A stretch of DNA of 64,000 nt from Clostridia bacterium (GTDB lineage: Bacteria > Bacillota > Clostridia > Lachnospirales > Lachnospiraceae): contig BNZI01000001.1 in the NCBI GenBank assembly GCA_026000945.1, forward strand, positions 1 through 64,000, read 5' to 3'. The notes beneath the pieces were generated by a model, which was not told the origin of the DNA, did no database searches, and saw only the letters and a program-made list of their open reading frames with translations. Of the stretch, positions 36,233 to 44,898 are shown piece after piece (positions within the stretch are counted from its first letter, which is position 1; each line of letters opens with the position of its first letter). The position numbers and the translations under genes are program-made.

Positions 36233-37129
36233 ATGCCCAATCAAAAAATCTCCATTCGCTTTTTTGATGATACCGAAGTTCGGGCCGTTTGGGATGATGA
36301 ACATGCCAAGTGGTGGTTTTCAGTACTGGATATAGTCGGCGTTCTGCGTGGAGAAACCGACTATGAGAAAAACAGAAATTATTGGAAATATATGAAAGCT
36401 AAGTTAAAACGTGAAAATAATCAAGTGGGTAGTGTGACTACCCAGTTCAAATTTTCCGCACCAGACGGCAAAAAACGGCTTGCAAATGTTCTTGATTATG
36501 ACGGCATTATTGAACTTGCCAAGAATTTTCCAAGTAAAAAAGCAAATCGCTTTATCGAATGGTTTACTTTCAGCGACGAAACAATTGATGGTAAGAGCAA
36601 ATCAAAGGCGTATGCGCTTTTCGATAGCTCCTTGCTTGATACACTGGAAGTCGGTACAGTCAAGGGATTACAGCAGATACACGGCTATTTATTTGGTGGT
36701 TTGTATGCTTTTGCGGGTCAAATTCGAACGCTGAATATCGCTAAGGGTGGTTTCAGATTTGCGCCCGTGGAGTTTTTAGTGAACACGCTGGAAAGCATTG
36801 AGGAGATGCCTGAAAATATCTTTGACGAAATCGCAGACAAATATGTGGAAATGAATGTCGCCCATCCCTTTATGGAGGGCAATGGCAGAAGCACACGCAT
36901 TTGGCTGGATTTGATTTTAAAGAAGCGCTTGGCACTCTGCGTAGATTGGAGCAAGATTGATAAAAAGAGTTACCTTACTGCAATGGAAAAAAGTGTAACA
37001 AATCCTGTAGAGATTAAAAATTTGCTACAGTCAGCATTGACGGATAAAATCCATGACCGCGAGGTTTTTATGAAAGGTGTGGACTATTCGTATTATTACG
37101 AGCAAGAAGACGATATTTTGGAAGGATAA
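36233..37129 (+). CDS. Fic-domain protein in the restriction operon
   Basis: The C-terminal half has the complete Fic motif HPFMEGNGRSTR (about residues 210-221), preceded by a Fic flap-like region (GLYAFAGQIRTLNIAKGGF). Fic enzymes transfer AMP or a related group from a nucleotide to a protein hydroxyl. The N-terminal 120 residues (IRFFDDTEVRAVWDDEHAKW, WFSVLDIVGVL) resemble the BRO-N/RhuM-type DNA-binding domain. No clear inhibitory S/T-x3-E/D-G-N helix is visible. The ATG at 36233 follows AGGGAGGG and overlaps nothing; hsdR begins 4 bases after it. The target is unknown; co-transcription suggests control of, or a backup to, the restriction system. Confidence 0.85.
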   Translation: MPNQKISIRFFDDTEVRAVWDDEHAKWWFSVLDIVGVLRGETDYEKNRNYWKYMKAKLKRENNQVGSVTTQFKFSAPDGKKRLANVLDYDGIIELAKNFPSKKANRFIEWFTFSDETIDGKSKSKAYALFDSSLLDTLEVGTVKGLQQIHGYLFGGLYAFAGQIRTLNIAKGGFRFAPVEFLVNTLESIEEMPENIFDEIADKYVEMNVAHPFMEGNGRSTRIWLDLILKKRLALCVDWSKIDKKSYLTAMEKSVTNPVEIKNLLQSALTDKIHDREVFMKGVDYSYYYEQEDDILEG

Positions 37130-37133
37130 AGTT

Positions 37134-40100
37134 ATGAGTTCATTTAATCGAGAAGCCGAATTTGAAGAAGCCTTGATCACGCTTTTGTTGTCTAAGGGCT
37201 GGGAGGAAGTACTTAAAAACAAAAGCGAGCAGGATTTAATTGATAACTGGGCGCAAATCCTCTTTGATAACAATCAGGACGTGGACAGGCTCAATCATCA
37301 ACCACTCACAAAGACTGAAATGCAGCAGATCCTTGAGAAGATTATTTCGTATAGAACGCCACTGAAATTAAACGGCTTTATCAATGGCATGTCTGTTTCA
37401 ATCAAGAGGGACAATCCGAAGGATACAATCCATTTTGGAAAAGAGGTTAGTCTTCATATTTATGACCGCCGCGAAATTGCCGCCGGAAAAAGTCGCTATC
37501 AGATTGTGCAGCAGCCAAAATTTCCAACAAAGGGTATTTTGAACGACCGCAGGGGCGATTTGATGCTGCTTATTAACGGTATGCCACTTTTTCATATTGA
37601 GTTGAAGAAGAGCGGTATTCCCGTGAGCCAAGCAACACACCAAATTGAAAAATATGCGCAAGCCGGAATTTTCAGTGGCTTGTTTTCTTTGGTGCAAATT
37701 TTCGTTGCGATGAATCCAGAAGAGATGCTCTACTTTGCAAACCCCGGTCCAGATGGCAAGTTTAACCCCGACTATTATTTCCATTGGGCTGATTTTGATA
37801 ATGAACCGATAAATGATTGGAAAAATATTGCGTCTTACTTTTTGTCGATCCCCATGGCACATCAGATGATCGGTTTTTATACTGTACCGGACAAAAACGA
37901 CGGGGTATTAAAGGTCATGCGTAGCTATCAATATTATGCTGCCAGCGCTATTTCTGACAAAGTGGCGAAAACAAGGTGGACGGAAAAAGACCATCTCTAT
38001 GGCGGTTACATTTGGCATACCACCGGTAGCGGTAAGACTATGACCAGTTTCAAATCGGCACAGTTGATTGCAGGCAGCGGTGACGCTGATAAGGTAATTT
38101 TTTTGGTGGACAGAATTGAGCTTGGTATGCAAAGTTTGAGCGAATATAAAAACTTCAAGGAAGAAAAAGAGGCTGTGCAGGAGACAGAAGATACACATAT
38201 GCTGATTACGAAACTACGCAGCTGTGACTCGGCAGATACACTGATTGTCACATCCATTCAAAAAATGAGCAAGATACGTGAAGATGGTGGTATGAACGCC
38301 ACTGAGCTTGAAGACATAACCGCCAAGCGTATTGTGTTCATTGTGGATGAATGTCATCGCTCCGTTTTTGGCGATATGCTCAGTACTATCAAGAAGACCT
38401 TCCCCGACGCAATTTTCTTTGGCTTTACCGGTACGCCAATCCATGAAGAAAACGAACGGCGAGGGAATACTACGACTACGGTATTTGGTGATGAGCTACA
38501 TCGTTATAGCATTGCTGATGGCATTCGGGATAAAAATGTGCTGGGCTTTGACCCCTATATGGTTTTGACTTACAAAGATAAGGAGTTGCGCGAAAAAATT
38601 GCTGTTGAACAAGCTAATGCCCAAACTGTAGCTGAAGCGGTCGCCGACCCAGCAAAATCCGCTGTCTATTACCGATTCATGGATTCTTCAAAGGTAAAAA
38701 TGGCGGGTTTTTATGACGGCGTAAACAATTATGTAAAAGGTATTGAGGATTACGTATCAAAAGAGCAATATAACCGCACAGAGCATCGCAAGATGGTGGT
38801 GGAGGATATTCTTGAGGACTGGACTAGGTACAGCCATGGTAACAAGTTCCATGCCATTTTTGCGACATCTAGTATCCCCGAAGCGATTGCCTATTATCGT
38901 CTTTTTAAAGCGACGGACTCTACATTAAAGGTCACAGCGCTGTTTGATCCACATAGCTACAAAGAGGGCGGTAGTATCGACATCGACGATCCCGGCTTGG
39001 ATATCGACGATACAGATAGCGATAGCAACATTGATGACCCCTATTATAGCGCATCTGCTAAGACAGAAGTGAGCCGTGAAACGTACAAGCAAGCTGGTCT
39101 TGTTGAAATTATGACCGACTACAAAGACCGTTATGGACCAAAATTTGATCTTGCGACACACGCCAAATTTAAAAAGGATATTGCTGCGCGGCTTGCACAT
39201 AAAGAGGCACACAAGAACATAGAGCGAAGACCGGACGAGCAAATTGATTTGTTGATTGTTGTTGACCAAATGTTGACGGGATTTGATTCAAAATGGATCA
39301 ACACGCTTTATCTAGATAAAATGCCAAAATACGAGAATATTATTCAGGCATTTTCTCGCACAAATCGCCTGTTTGGGCCCGACAAGCCTTTTGGTACGAT
39401 TCGCTATTACCGTAAACCACACACGATGTCTCGCTATATTGCCGAGGCAGTAGAACTCTATTCCGGTAACAGACCGGTGGGCATGTTTGTTCAGAAATTG
39501 CCGGAAAATTTGAACTGCCTAAACGAGTTGTTTGCAGAGATTCAAAAAGTTTTCACAGATGCGAGCGTTCCTGATTTTGAAAAAAATCCGCAAGATAAAG
39601 CCTCTTGCGGCATGTTCGCAAAGCTCTGGGGGACGTTTAATAAACATCTTGAAGCTGCCAAAATTCAGGGATTTTACTGGGATCAATCAGAATACCCTAG
39701 TAATGAAAATGAAGAAATGCCAAAAATTAGCATCAAGATGGACTTTAACCAAACGACGTATTTGATTCTGGCACAGCGCTATAAAGAGCTGTTTAGCAGG
39801 AAAGAAGGTACAGATGGCGTCGAAGATATTCCCTTTGAAATTAATGGATATCTAACCGAAATCGACACAGGAAAGATTGATTCAGACTATATGAACTCAC
39901 GCTTTGAGAAATATTTGCGTCTCGTGAATCTTCCTGAAACGACACAGGACTTACTTGCGGAAGCGCTAAATGACCTACACAAAACGTTTGCTACCCTGAC
40001 GCAAGAAGAGCAGAAGTATGCGGATATCTTTTGTCACGAGATACAGCGCGGAGACGTGCGTCCGACTGCTGGTAAAACTTGTCGTGATTATATCACGGAA

Positions 40101-40391
40101 TATCAGACAAACGCTAAAGCAGACAAAATACAAGAAGTAGCGGATGCTTTAGGGCTGCCTCTAAGCGCACTGTATGAAATGATGAACTTAAAGCTTACTG
40201 AGGAAAATTTGGATGATTATGGTCGCTTTAAAAAGTTAAAAGATGCGGTGGACACAGAAAAAGCAAAGGCATTTTTTGAGCAACGAAAAGGCGAGCAGCT
40301 TCCGCTGAAGGAAGTGACTATAGAGATTGATAACCGCTTGCGTAAATTTTTACTAGAAGGCGACTTTGATGTGAAGCAAGGCAGTGTATGA
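37134..40391 (+). CDS. hsdR: Type I restriction endonuclease motor subunit HsdR
   Basis: It translocates and cuts unmodified DNA with HsdM and HsdS. The N-terminal nuclease domain has RRGDLMLLING and FHIELKKSG, the D...ExK site (near residues 142-163). The helicase core has HTTGSGKTMTSF (Walker A, near 300), VDECHRSVFG (Walker B) and FFGFTGTPI. AFSRTNR (motif VI) is near 740. The C-terminal 300 residues form the helical assembly domain. The ATG at 37134 gives the family start SSFNREAEFEEALI. It is 1085 residues long. G+C is visibly higher than in the flanking core genes, suggesting acquisition. Confidence 0.95.
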   Translation: MSSFNREAEFEEALITLLLSKGWEEVLKNKSEQDLIDNWAQILFDNNQDVDRLNHQPLTKTEMQQILEKIISYRTPLKLNGFINGMSVSIKRDNPKDTIHFGKEVSLHIYDRREIAAGKSRYQIVQQPKFPTKGILNDRRGDLMLLINGMPLFHIELKKSGIPVSQATHQIEKYAQAGIFSGLFSLVQIFVAMNPEEMLYFANPGPDGKFNPDYYFHWADFDNEPINDWKNIASYFLSIPMAHQMIGFYTVPDKNDGVLKVMRSYQYYAASAISDKVAKTRWTEKDHLYGGYIWHTTGSGKTMTSFKSAQLIAGSGDADKVIFLVDRIELGMQSLSEYKNFKEEKEAVQETEDTHMLITKLRSCDSADTLIVTSIQKMSKIREDGGMNATELEDITAKRIVFIVDECHRSVFGDMLSTIKKTFPDAIFFGFTGTPIHEENERRGNTTTTVFGDELHRYSIADGIRDKNVLGFDPYMVLTYKDKELREKIAVEQANAQTVAEAVADPAKSAVYYRFMDSSKVKMAGFYDGVNNYVKGIEDYVSKEQYNRTEHRKMVVEDILEDWTRYSHGNKFHAIFATSSIPEAIAYYRLFKATDSTLKVTALFDPHSYKEGGSIDIDDPGLDIDDTDSDSNIDDPYYSASAKTEVSRETYKQAGLVEIMTDYKDRYGPKFDLATHAKFKKDIAARLAHKEAHKNIERRPDEQIDLLIVVDQMLTGFDSKWINTLYLDKMPKYENIIQAFSRTNRLFGPDKPFGTIRYYRKPHTMSRYIAEAVELYSGNRPVGMFVQKLPENLNCLNELFAEIQKVFTDASVPDFEKNPQDKASCGMFAKLWGTFNKHLEAAKIQGFYWDQSEYPSNENEEMPKISIKMDFNQTTYLILAQRYKELFSRKEGTDGVEDIPFEINGYLTEIDTGKIDSDYMNSRFEKYLRLVNLPETTQDLLAEALNDLHKTFATLTQEEQKYADIFCHEIQRGDVRPTAGKTCRDYITEYQTNAKADKIQEVADALGLPLSALYEMMNLKLTEENLDDYGRFKKLKDAVDTEKAKAFFEQRKGEQLPLKEVTIEIDNRLRKFLLEGDFDVKQGSV

Positions 40392-40441
40392 TATAATCAA
40401 CAAAAACGCTTATTATATCATGGAAGTTTACCACGTTCCCA

Positions 40442-40574
40442 AGTCGCTCTAATCACCATAGGTTCAAGAGCGACTAGGCACCTGATCGCTTCAGCTACAA
40501 TCAGCAGTGGAGAAAAACTCCTGCTGATTCACACAATTTGATTAGGAAGATGATGTGCAAAGCACATTCAAATT
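40442..40574 (+). other. Three consecutive perfect hairpins after hsdR
   Basis: Stem 1: AGTCGCTCT (40442-40450) with AGAGCGACT (40467-40475). Stem 2: AATCAGCA (40499-40506) with TGCTGATT (40522-40529), with nested GGAG/CTCC. Stem 3: AATTTGA (40535-40541) with TCAAATT (40568-40574), with nested ATGTGC/GCACAT. There is no T tract after any of them. The block could be a structured RNA, a folded mRNA 3' end or a recombination site. Confidence 0.45.
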
Positions 40575-40612
40575 GGCGCAACCATGATACAACATTTTCA
40601 GGAAGTATTTTA

Positions 40613-41095
40613 CGGTGTGTTCACACTACCCAAAATGTCCAGGTTTTGAGTCGATTTTCCTTCTGCCCCGCAATGCAAATTTTTGTAGACAACTGTGTGT
40701 ATTTCGAGAAAATGAAGAGCGGATTTCGTATTTCCAAGCGAGGTAAAATGTTGTGGATAGTCTTTCTCATACACGAAGAGGCGACCTGGAATACTGGAGG
40801 TATTTCAAGGAATTCAGGCACCGTATGAGGAAAATTAGACCAATATTCTCCCGTAAGTGTGATACGAAAACAGGCTCTCGTATACGAAGAGGTGAAGCAG
40901 GAATCCTGAAAGTATTTCAAGAAATAAGGCATCGTAGGAGGAACAATAGATCAACATTTCCTGTAAGTGAGATACTTAAATTAGGCTCTCGTGCACGAAG
41001 AGGCGACTCAGGAATACTGGAAGTATAAGGCACTGTAGGAGGAAAAATAGGCCAACCTTCTCCCGTAAGTGAGATACCAAACAGGCGATAAACGA
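40613..41095 (+). repeat. Two-ended repeat family array (plus orientation)
   Basis: The A end (GTGTGTTCACACTACCCAAA, ATGTCCAGGTTTTGAG) begins at 40615 and is followed by about four internal units, with the TGAGATAC landmark at 40858 (as TGTGATAC), 40968 and 41070, i.e. spacings near 110 and 102. No B end is seen. It lies on the far side of the recombinase from an inverted array at 42905-43345. Confidence 0.7.
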
Positions 41096-41182
41096 GCCAA
41101 GGAACATTTTTCTGGCTTGTCCACTACTTTATTAAGGTGGGCTTTATTACCATCTACTTCATGAACATCAATTTACTTGTTC

Positions 41183-42112
41183 TTAGATTAAATTCGATAA
41201 AGAACGCATGACCAATGCCACATCTTGATTTTCGAGTTCGTGGATAATGTGGAGATACGTTTTTTGCGTAGTGGTCATACTTGCGTGTCCCAATCGTCGT
41301 GCAACGCTGGCGATGGACACGCCCGCAAAAAGCAAAAGGGATGCATGTGTATGCCTCAATCCATGAAGTGTAATGACAGGTACTTTTGCCTTGAGGCAAT
41401 GGCGACGTAAAATGTCATTTACAGTGGAGTTAAATATCGCCCCACTGACAAAGATGGGTTTTTCAGGTGGCAGATGTTTCACGAGTTCTGCAAATTGGAT
41501 GACAGTTTGCCAGTCGATTTGGATTTTCCGCACGGATGACTGGTTTTTGGTTGGTAGAAAGCCGCCATCACCTTTGTAGTCCCATGTTTTGCTGATGGAT
41601 AGTGATTGGTGTGAAAAATCAAAGTCCTTTGGAGTCAGAGCTAAAGCCTCTGAAAAGCGCATACCGGTCTTGGCAAGCAGCAAGATGAACCAATCCCAGC
41701 TGATTTCAGGGTTAGAGTTTAAAACGGTTAGAAGCGTATGCAGTTCAAATTGGTTTAGGTACTTCGGTTTTTTCTCTTTTGGCGGCCTGCCTTTGATGAT
41801 TGCCTTGCGAGTAGGATCGCGAGTGATTAAGCCTTCGTCAACGGCATCCATAATTGCCCCTTTTAGCTGATGATGGAAATCCATGGTTGTTTGCCGTTCA
41901 TGATACTTTGCATAGTCATTTAACAGTTGTTGATAAGCCATTCGATTCATATCGTTTACGAGTAAATCCGGTACCAATTTCTTAATCCACGTCTGTGTCA
42001 TCAGATATTTCTGCATGGTTACGTTGCGGATTGCACCCTCTTTGTAAATTTTAATCCAGCGGGCATAATATTGACTGAATAATTCAGTCTGACTTGTTGT
42101 TTGTGTTAGCAT
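41183..42112 (-). CDS. Tyrosine recombinase (specificity-shuffling integrase)
   Basis: This 309-residue site-specific recombinase has an N-terminal SAM-like core-binding domain (residues 10-100) and a catalytic domain with TGMRFSEALALT (Arg I), a lysine in the beta region, HGLRHTHASLL (H-x-x-R) and LGHASMTTTQKTYLH (His/Trp position and Tyr nucleophile). Its ribosome binding site AAGGAGAT precedes the ATG. It is divergent to hsdR and 31 bases from a truncated, inverted hsdS. This association marks recombinases that invert or exchange hsdS recognition domains. A prophage or ICE role is less likely as no other element genes are near. Confidence 0.9.
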   Translation of the reverse strand: MLTQTTSQTELFSQYYARWIKIYKEGAIRNVTMQKYLMTQTWIKKLVPDLLVNDMNRMAYQQLLNDYAKYHERQTTMDFHHQLKGAIMDAVDEGLITRDPTRKAIIKGRPPKEKKPKYLNQFELHTLLTVLNSNPEISWDWFILLLAKTGMRFSEALALTPKDFDFSHQSLSISKTWDYKGDGGFLPTKNQSSVRKIQIDWQTVIQFAELVKHLPPEKPIFVSGAIFNSTVNDILRRHCLKAKVPVITLHGLRHTHASLLLFAGVSIASVARRLGHASMTTTQKTYLHIIHELENQDVALVMRSLSNLI

Positions 42113-42143
42113 AGTTAAATCTCCTTGTTAGTTGTATTTTTAT

Positions 42144-42670
42144 CTAAAAAAGCTCACGTTGATGAATAGTAAGTAGGCGGTCAAGGGAGGAGAATAGTTC
42201 GCCGATTTTTTTCTGCTCTTCGATATTTGGCGCTAAAAATGCGAAATTTCGTATCTTGCTTAAACTGAGAAATTTCTGTGTGCCACCGGCATTTTCTAGT
42301 TGAATGTAGCTATTGAAAATAGGTGATTTCAATAATTGAATCAAAAAATAATTCGACAGTAATCCACCATCTTTTATCAAAGCAACATTTTTTATGGCAA
42401 AGCCTACTACATCAAGCAATACAGGGTTTCCAATAGTCCCAATCATTCCAAAAAGAATGTCATCAACGTCAACTTTTGAACGTTTATTTATTGCTTCATA
42501 ATCATCACTTGAAATCAAAGAAACATCTCGCAAATCTAAACCATTTTCAGACAGGTTTTTAGATGTTACAAGGGGAAATCCATCCTCATGATATTTGGGA
42601 GAATCATGTGTACCGTCTCTTACATCTTTGCATTCCCCCAACCTCCGCTGTTCCCATGCGACAGTATATC
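42144..42670 (-). pseudogene. Silent hsdS cassette (one TRD, no start region)
   Basis: The frame on the minus strand encodes one TRD (GECKDVRDGTHDSPKYHEDG, then FGMIGTIGNPVLL and NFAFLAPNIEEQKKIGELF) ending in the conserved LLTIHQREL helix, where it stops early. Its upstream border (42646-42670) is a 25-base exact inverted copy of 28004-28028 in the orphan hsdS. Its downstream border matches 36121-36148 of the active hsdS. It lacks a conserved N-terminal domain, so it is a storage copy of TRD2 brought into use by recombination. The recombinase lies right next to it. Confidence 0.85.
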
Positions 42671-42904
42671 ACTCAGGTAAAAAAAGGGACATGTATGAAG
42701 AAAAATCTATATTTTGAAGTATTTTCAAAAGATAAAGCTATATGACATAATTTTGTAACACTTGCTGGGGTGGAAAGCATGATACATATAACAAAGAAAA
42801 AAACGTTGAGTTTTGAAAGAGAGGCCTAATGATTGTGGAATCAAGCAAGTTGTATTTGTCAGTGAATCAGCATTAAATACTTTTAGTGTTTGAGTTTCAA
42901 GAGT
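42671..42904. other. AT-rich gap after the silent cassette
   Basis: No gene, strong hairpin or repeat is visible between the silent hsdS border and the repeat array. Confidence 0.3.
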
Positions 42905-43345
42905 GTTCAAGCATCTTGAAACTATTAGTATCTCACTTACGGAAAAATTTGTAGTCCACTTTTCTCCTACGGTGCTGAATTCCTTGAATTACGTCCGTAT
43001 TTCTGCGTCACCTCTTCGTGTGAGAGAGCCTATTTCGTATCTCACTTACGGGAGAATGTTTGGTCTATTTTTCTTCCTACGGTGTCGAGATTCCTTGAAA
43101 TACCTCCAGTATTCCTGCGTCACCTCTTCGTGTGAGAGAGCCTATTTCGTACCTCACTTACGGGAGAATGTTTGGTCTAGTTTTCTTCCTACGGTGTCGA
43201 GATTCCTTGAAATACCTCCAGTATTCCTGCGTCACCTCTTCGTGTAGGAAAAAAACTATACACAACATTTTCCGCGTTCGGAGATACGGAAATAGACTCT
43301 TAGAAAAACTATCCGGAAAGTTCTTCTCATTTGGAAATATTTAAC
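42905..43345 (-). repeat. Two-ended repeat family array (minus orientation)
   Basis: About three internal units run on the minus strand. The landmark CCTATTTCGTA recurs at 43029 and 43141 (period 112), and each unit has CGGTGTCGAGATTCCTTGAA, ACCTCCAGTATTCCTGCG and CACTTACGGGAGAATG. Its 3' part has GGAGATACGGAAATAGACTC. It is the inverted relative of the array at 40613-41095. Confidence 0.75.
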
Positions 43346-43399
43346 ATGGTATTAGAGAAAATTGGGTGCGATCTAAATATTAAAAATGGAGGTAGATGT

Positions 43400-44317
43400 A
43401 TGGCAATACGAGGTAAGAACATTAACCTCTTTTTAATGGATGGAACGGTAAATGGTCGTATAAAATGTACTCTTGCAAATTGGACTGGAGTAGTATATAA
43501 GATTCCACGCACTGAGTTGGATAAATGCAAAGAACGTGATGACTTGAAGCGAAGTGGTGTCTATTTTCTGTTTGGTAGTTCTGACCAAACTGGGGAGAAT
43601 GTTGTTTATATTGGGCAAGCGGGCGTACGAAAGAATGGCGAGGGTATTCTATTCCGTTTGCAAGAGCATAAACGCAATCCTGATAAAGATTATTGGACCG
43701 AAGCTGTTGTATTCACAACCTCGAACAACTTTTTTGGTCCCACTGAAATTAGTTACCTTGAAAATCGTTTTTGTACTTTGGCGACGGACGCAAAGCGTTA
43801 TATCATCAAAAATAGTAATGATCCGGCATCTGGACACATCACTGAAGAAAAGGGAAGTGAACTCGAAGAGTTTATCGATTATGCTAAAATTATTATGGGA
43901 ACATTGGGACATAAGGTATTCGAACCACTATTTCAACAGTCTACACCTTTAGATGCATCAGTAAACGTTGATCCTAATGAGCAGATTTTCTATATTAATC
44001 GAAGTGGAGCGAATGCAAAAAGCCGCTTGACAAATGAGGGATTTGTCGTACTTGCTGGTAGTATTATTCGTGGAGACGTTGTTCCGAGTTGTCCGGACTA
44101 TGTAAAAGCTGTGCGTGAAGATAATAAAGAAAACATAGATAAGAACCATGTTCTTTTGAAAGATCTCTTATTCAAAACACCCTCTGGGGCATCCGCTTTT
44201 GTTCTGGGAGCCTCGACCAACGGCACTGTGGAATGGAAGACAAAAAACGGAAAGAGATTAAAGGATATCGAATCAGAGGATATAGATTTTTCCCTAGATA
44301 AGGTATCGGAAAAATAA
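43400..44317 (+). CDS. GIY-YIG nuclease-domain protein with DUF4357
   Basis: Residues about 50-130 form a GIY-YIG domain (SGVYFLFGSS ... VVYIGQAG, then FRLQEHKR and TEISYLENRF with the metal-binding glutamate). The C-terminal part (FYINRSGANAKSRLTNEGFV, VVLAGSII) is DUF4357. This architecture is widespread in bacterial accessory regions; a DNA-processing or defence role is inferred. The ATG at 43400 has GGAGGT just upstream. It is monocistronic, between a repeat array and a small RNA candidate. Confidence 0.85.
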   Translation: MAIRGKNINLFLMDGTVNGRIKCTLANWTGVVYKIPRTELDKCKERDDLKRSGVYFLFGSSDQTGENVVYIGQAGVRKNGEGILFRLQEHKRNPDKDYWTEAVVFTTSNNFFGPTEISYLENRFCTLATDAKRYIIKNSNDPASGHITEEKGSELEEFIDYAKIIMGTLGHKVFEPLFQQSTPLDASVNVDPNEQIFYINRSGANAKSRLTNEGFVVLAGSIIRGDVVPSCPDYVKAVREDNKENIDKNHVLLKDLLFKTPSGASAFVLGASTNGTVEWKTKNGKRLKDIESEDIDFSLDKVSEK

Positions 44318-44503
44318 TGGAAGAGTGAAAAATTACACGTCATACGCCGATTTCAAACGAAACGCAAAAATCGCCGTATTTAGAGAATTTAAAGGAGAAG
44401 GAATAGAGAGACGTATGAGATATTTAAATCTATAAATTAGGAAAATGATATTCATGAAATGCATAAGAAATATAACAAGAAAGTTAAAACTGTAAATTAA
44501 TAT

Positions 44504-44532
44504 TTGACAGTCTCTAAGAATCTTATTATAAT
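44504..44532 (+). promoter_or_regulatory. Consensus promoter of a small RNA
   Basis: TTGACA (44504-44509), 17-base spacer, TATAAT (44527-44532). No open reading frame with a ribosome binding site follows before the terminator. Confidence 0.75.
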
Positions 44533-44538
44533 ATTTGT

Positions 44539-44628
44539 AAAGTAAGTTGTCCAATCTTACTTTCAACAAATTTATTAAAAAGTTTTATTTGTTTGCAAAA
44601 AGACCCCCATTATTGGGGGTCTTTTATG
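44539..44628 (+). ncRNA. Candidate small RNA of about 90 nt
   Basis: The expected transcript starts near 44539 with a perfect 8-bp hairpin (AAAGTAAG 44539-44546 with CTTACTTT 44556-44563, loop TTGTCCAAT). A 34-nt single-stranded AU-rich stretch follows, then the terminator. The combination of a perfect promoter and terminator 66 bases apart with no gene between argues for a real transcript. I cannot match it to a known RNA family. Confidence 0.6.
44598..44628 (+). terminator. Terminator of the small RNA
   Basis: AAAAGACCCCC (44598-44608) pairs perfectly with GGGGGTCTTTT (44615-44625) around ATTATT. It is bidirectional by symmetry. Confidence 0.9.
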
Positions 44629-44898
44629 TTAAAAATCACATGTTATACTTATGTTTTATAAAGATTTTTTGTTTTTCCAAAAATCTATTGATGACTTTGA
44701 ATGATGGATACAAGCTAAGTGACATTAAGTTGAAATGATTTAAAATACTACCCAATTTCTTGTATCTCTGATAAAATAAAAAACAGCAAAGAGCTCTCTT
44801 GATCAAACAACAAAAGACTGTTTTAGTTTTTTTGTTCGAGAAGCAAGGTTTTTTGAGTCCTTTTAGTTAAAGTTAATATAGAGAAAGTAGGAGAATAT

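Noticed and set aside
41183..42112. The tyrosine recombinase as the integrase of a prophage or ICE
   Set aside because: No att-like tRNA target, phage or conjugation genes are near; its position beside an inverted hsdS fragment explains it better.
44333..44569. Minus-strand 78-codon hydrophobic frame as a type I toxin
   Set aside because: It overlaps the sRNA promoter, lacks a ribosome binding site and does not resemble known small toxins.
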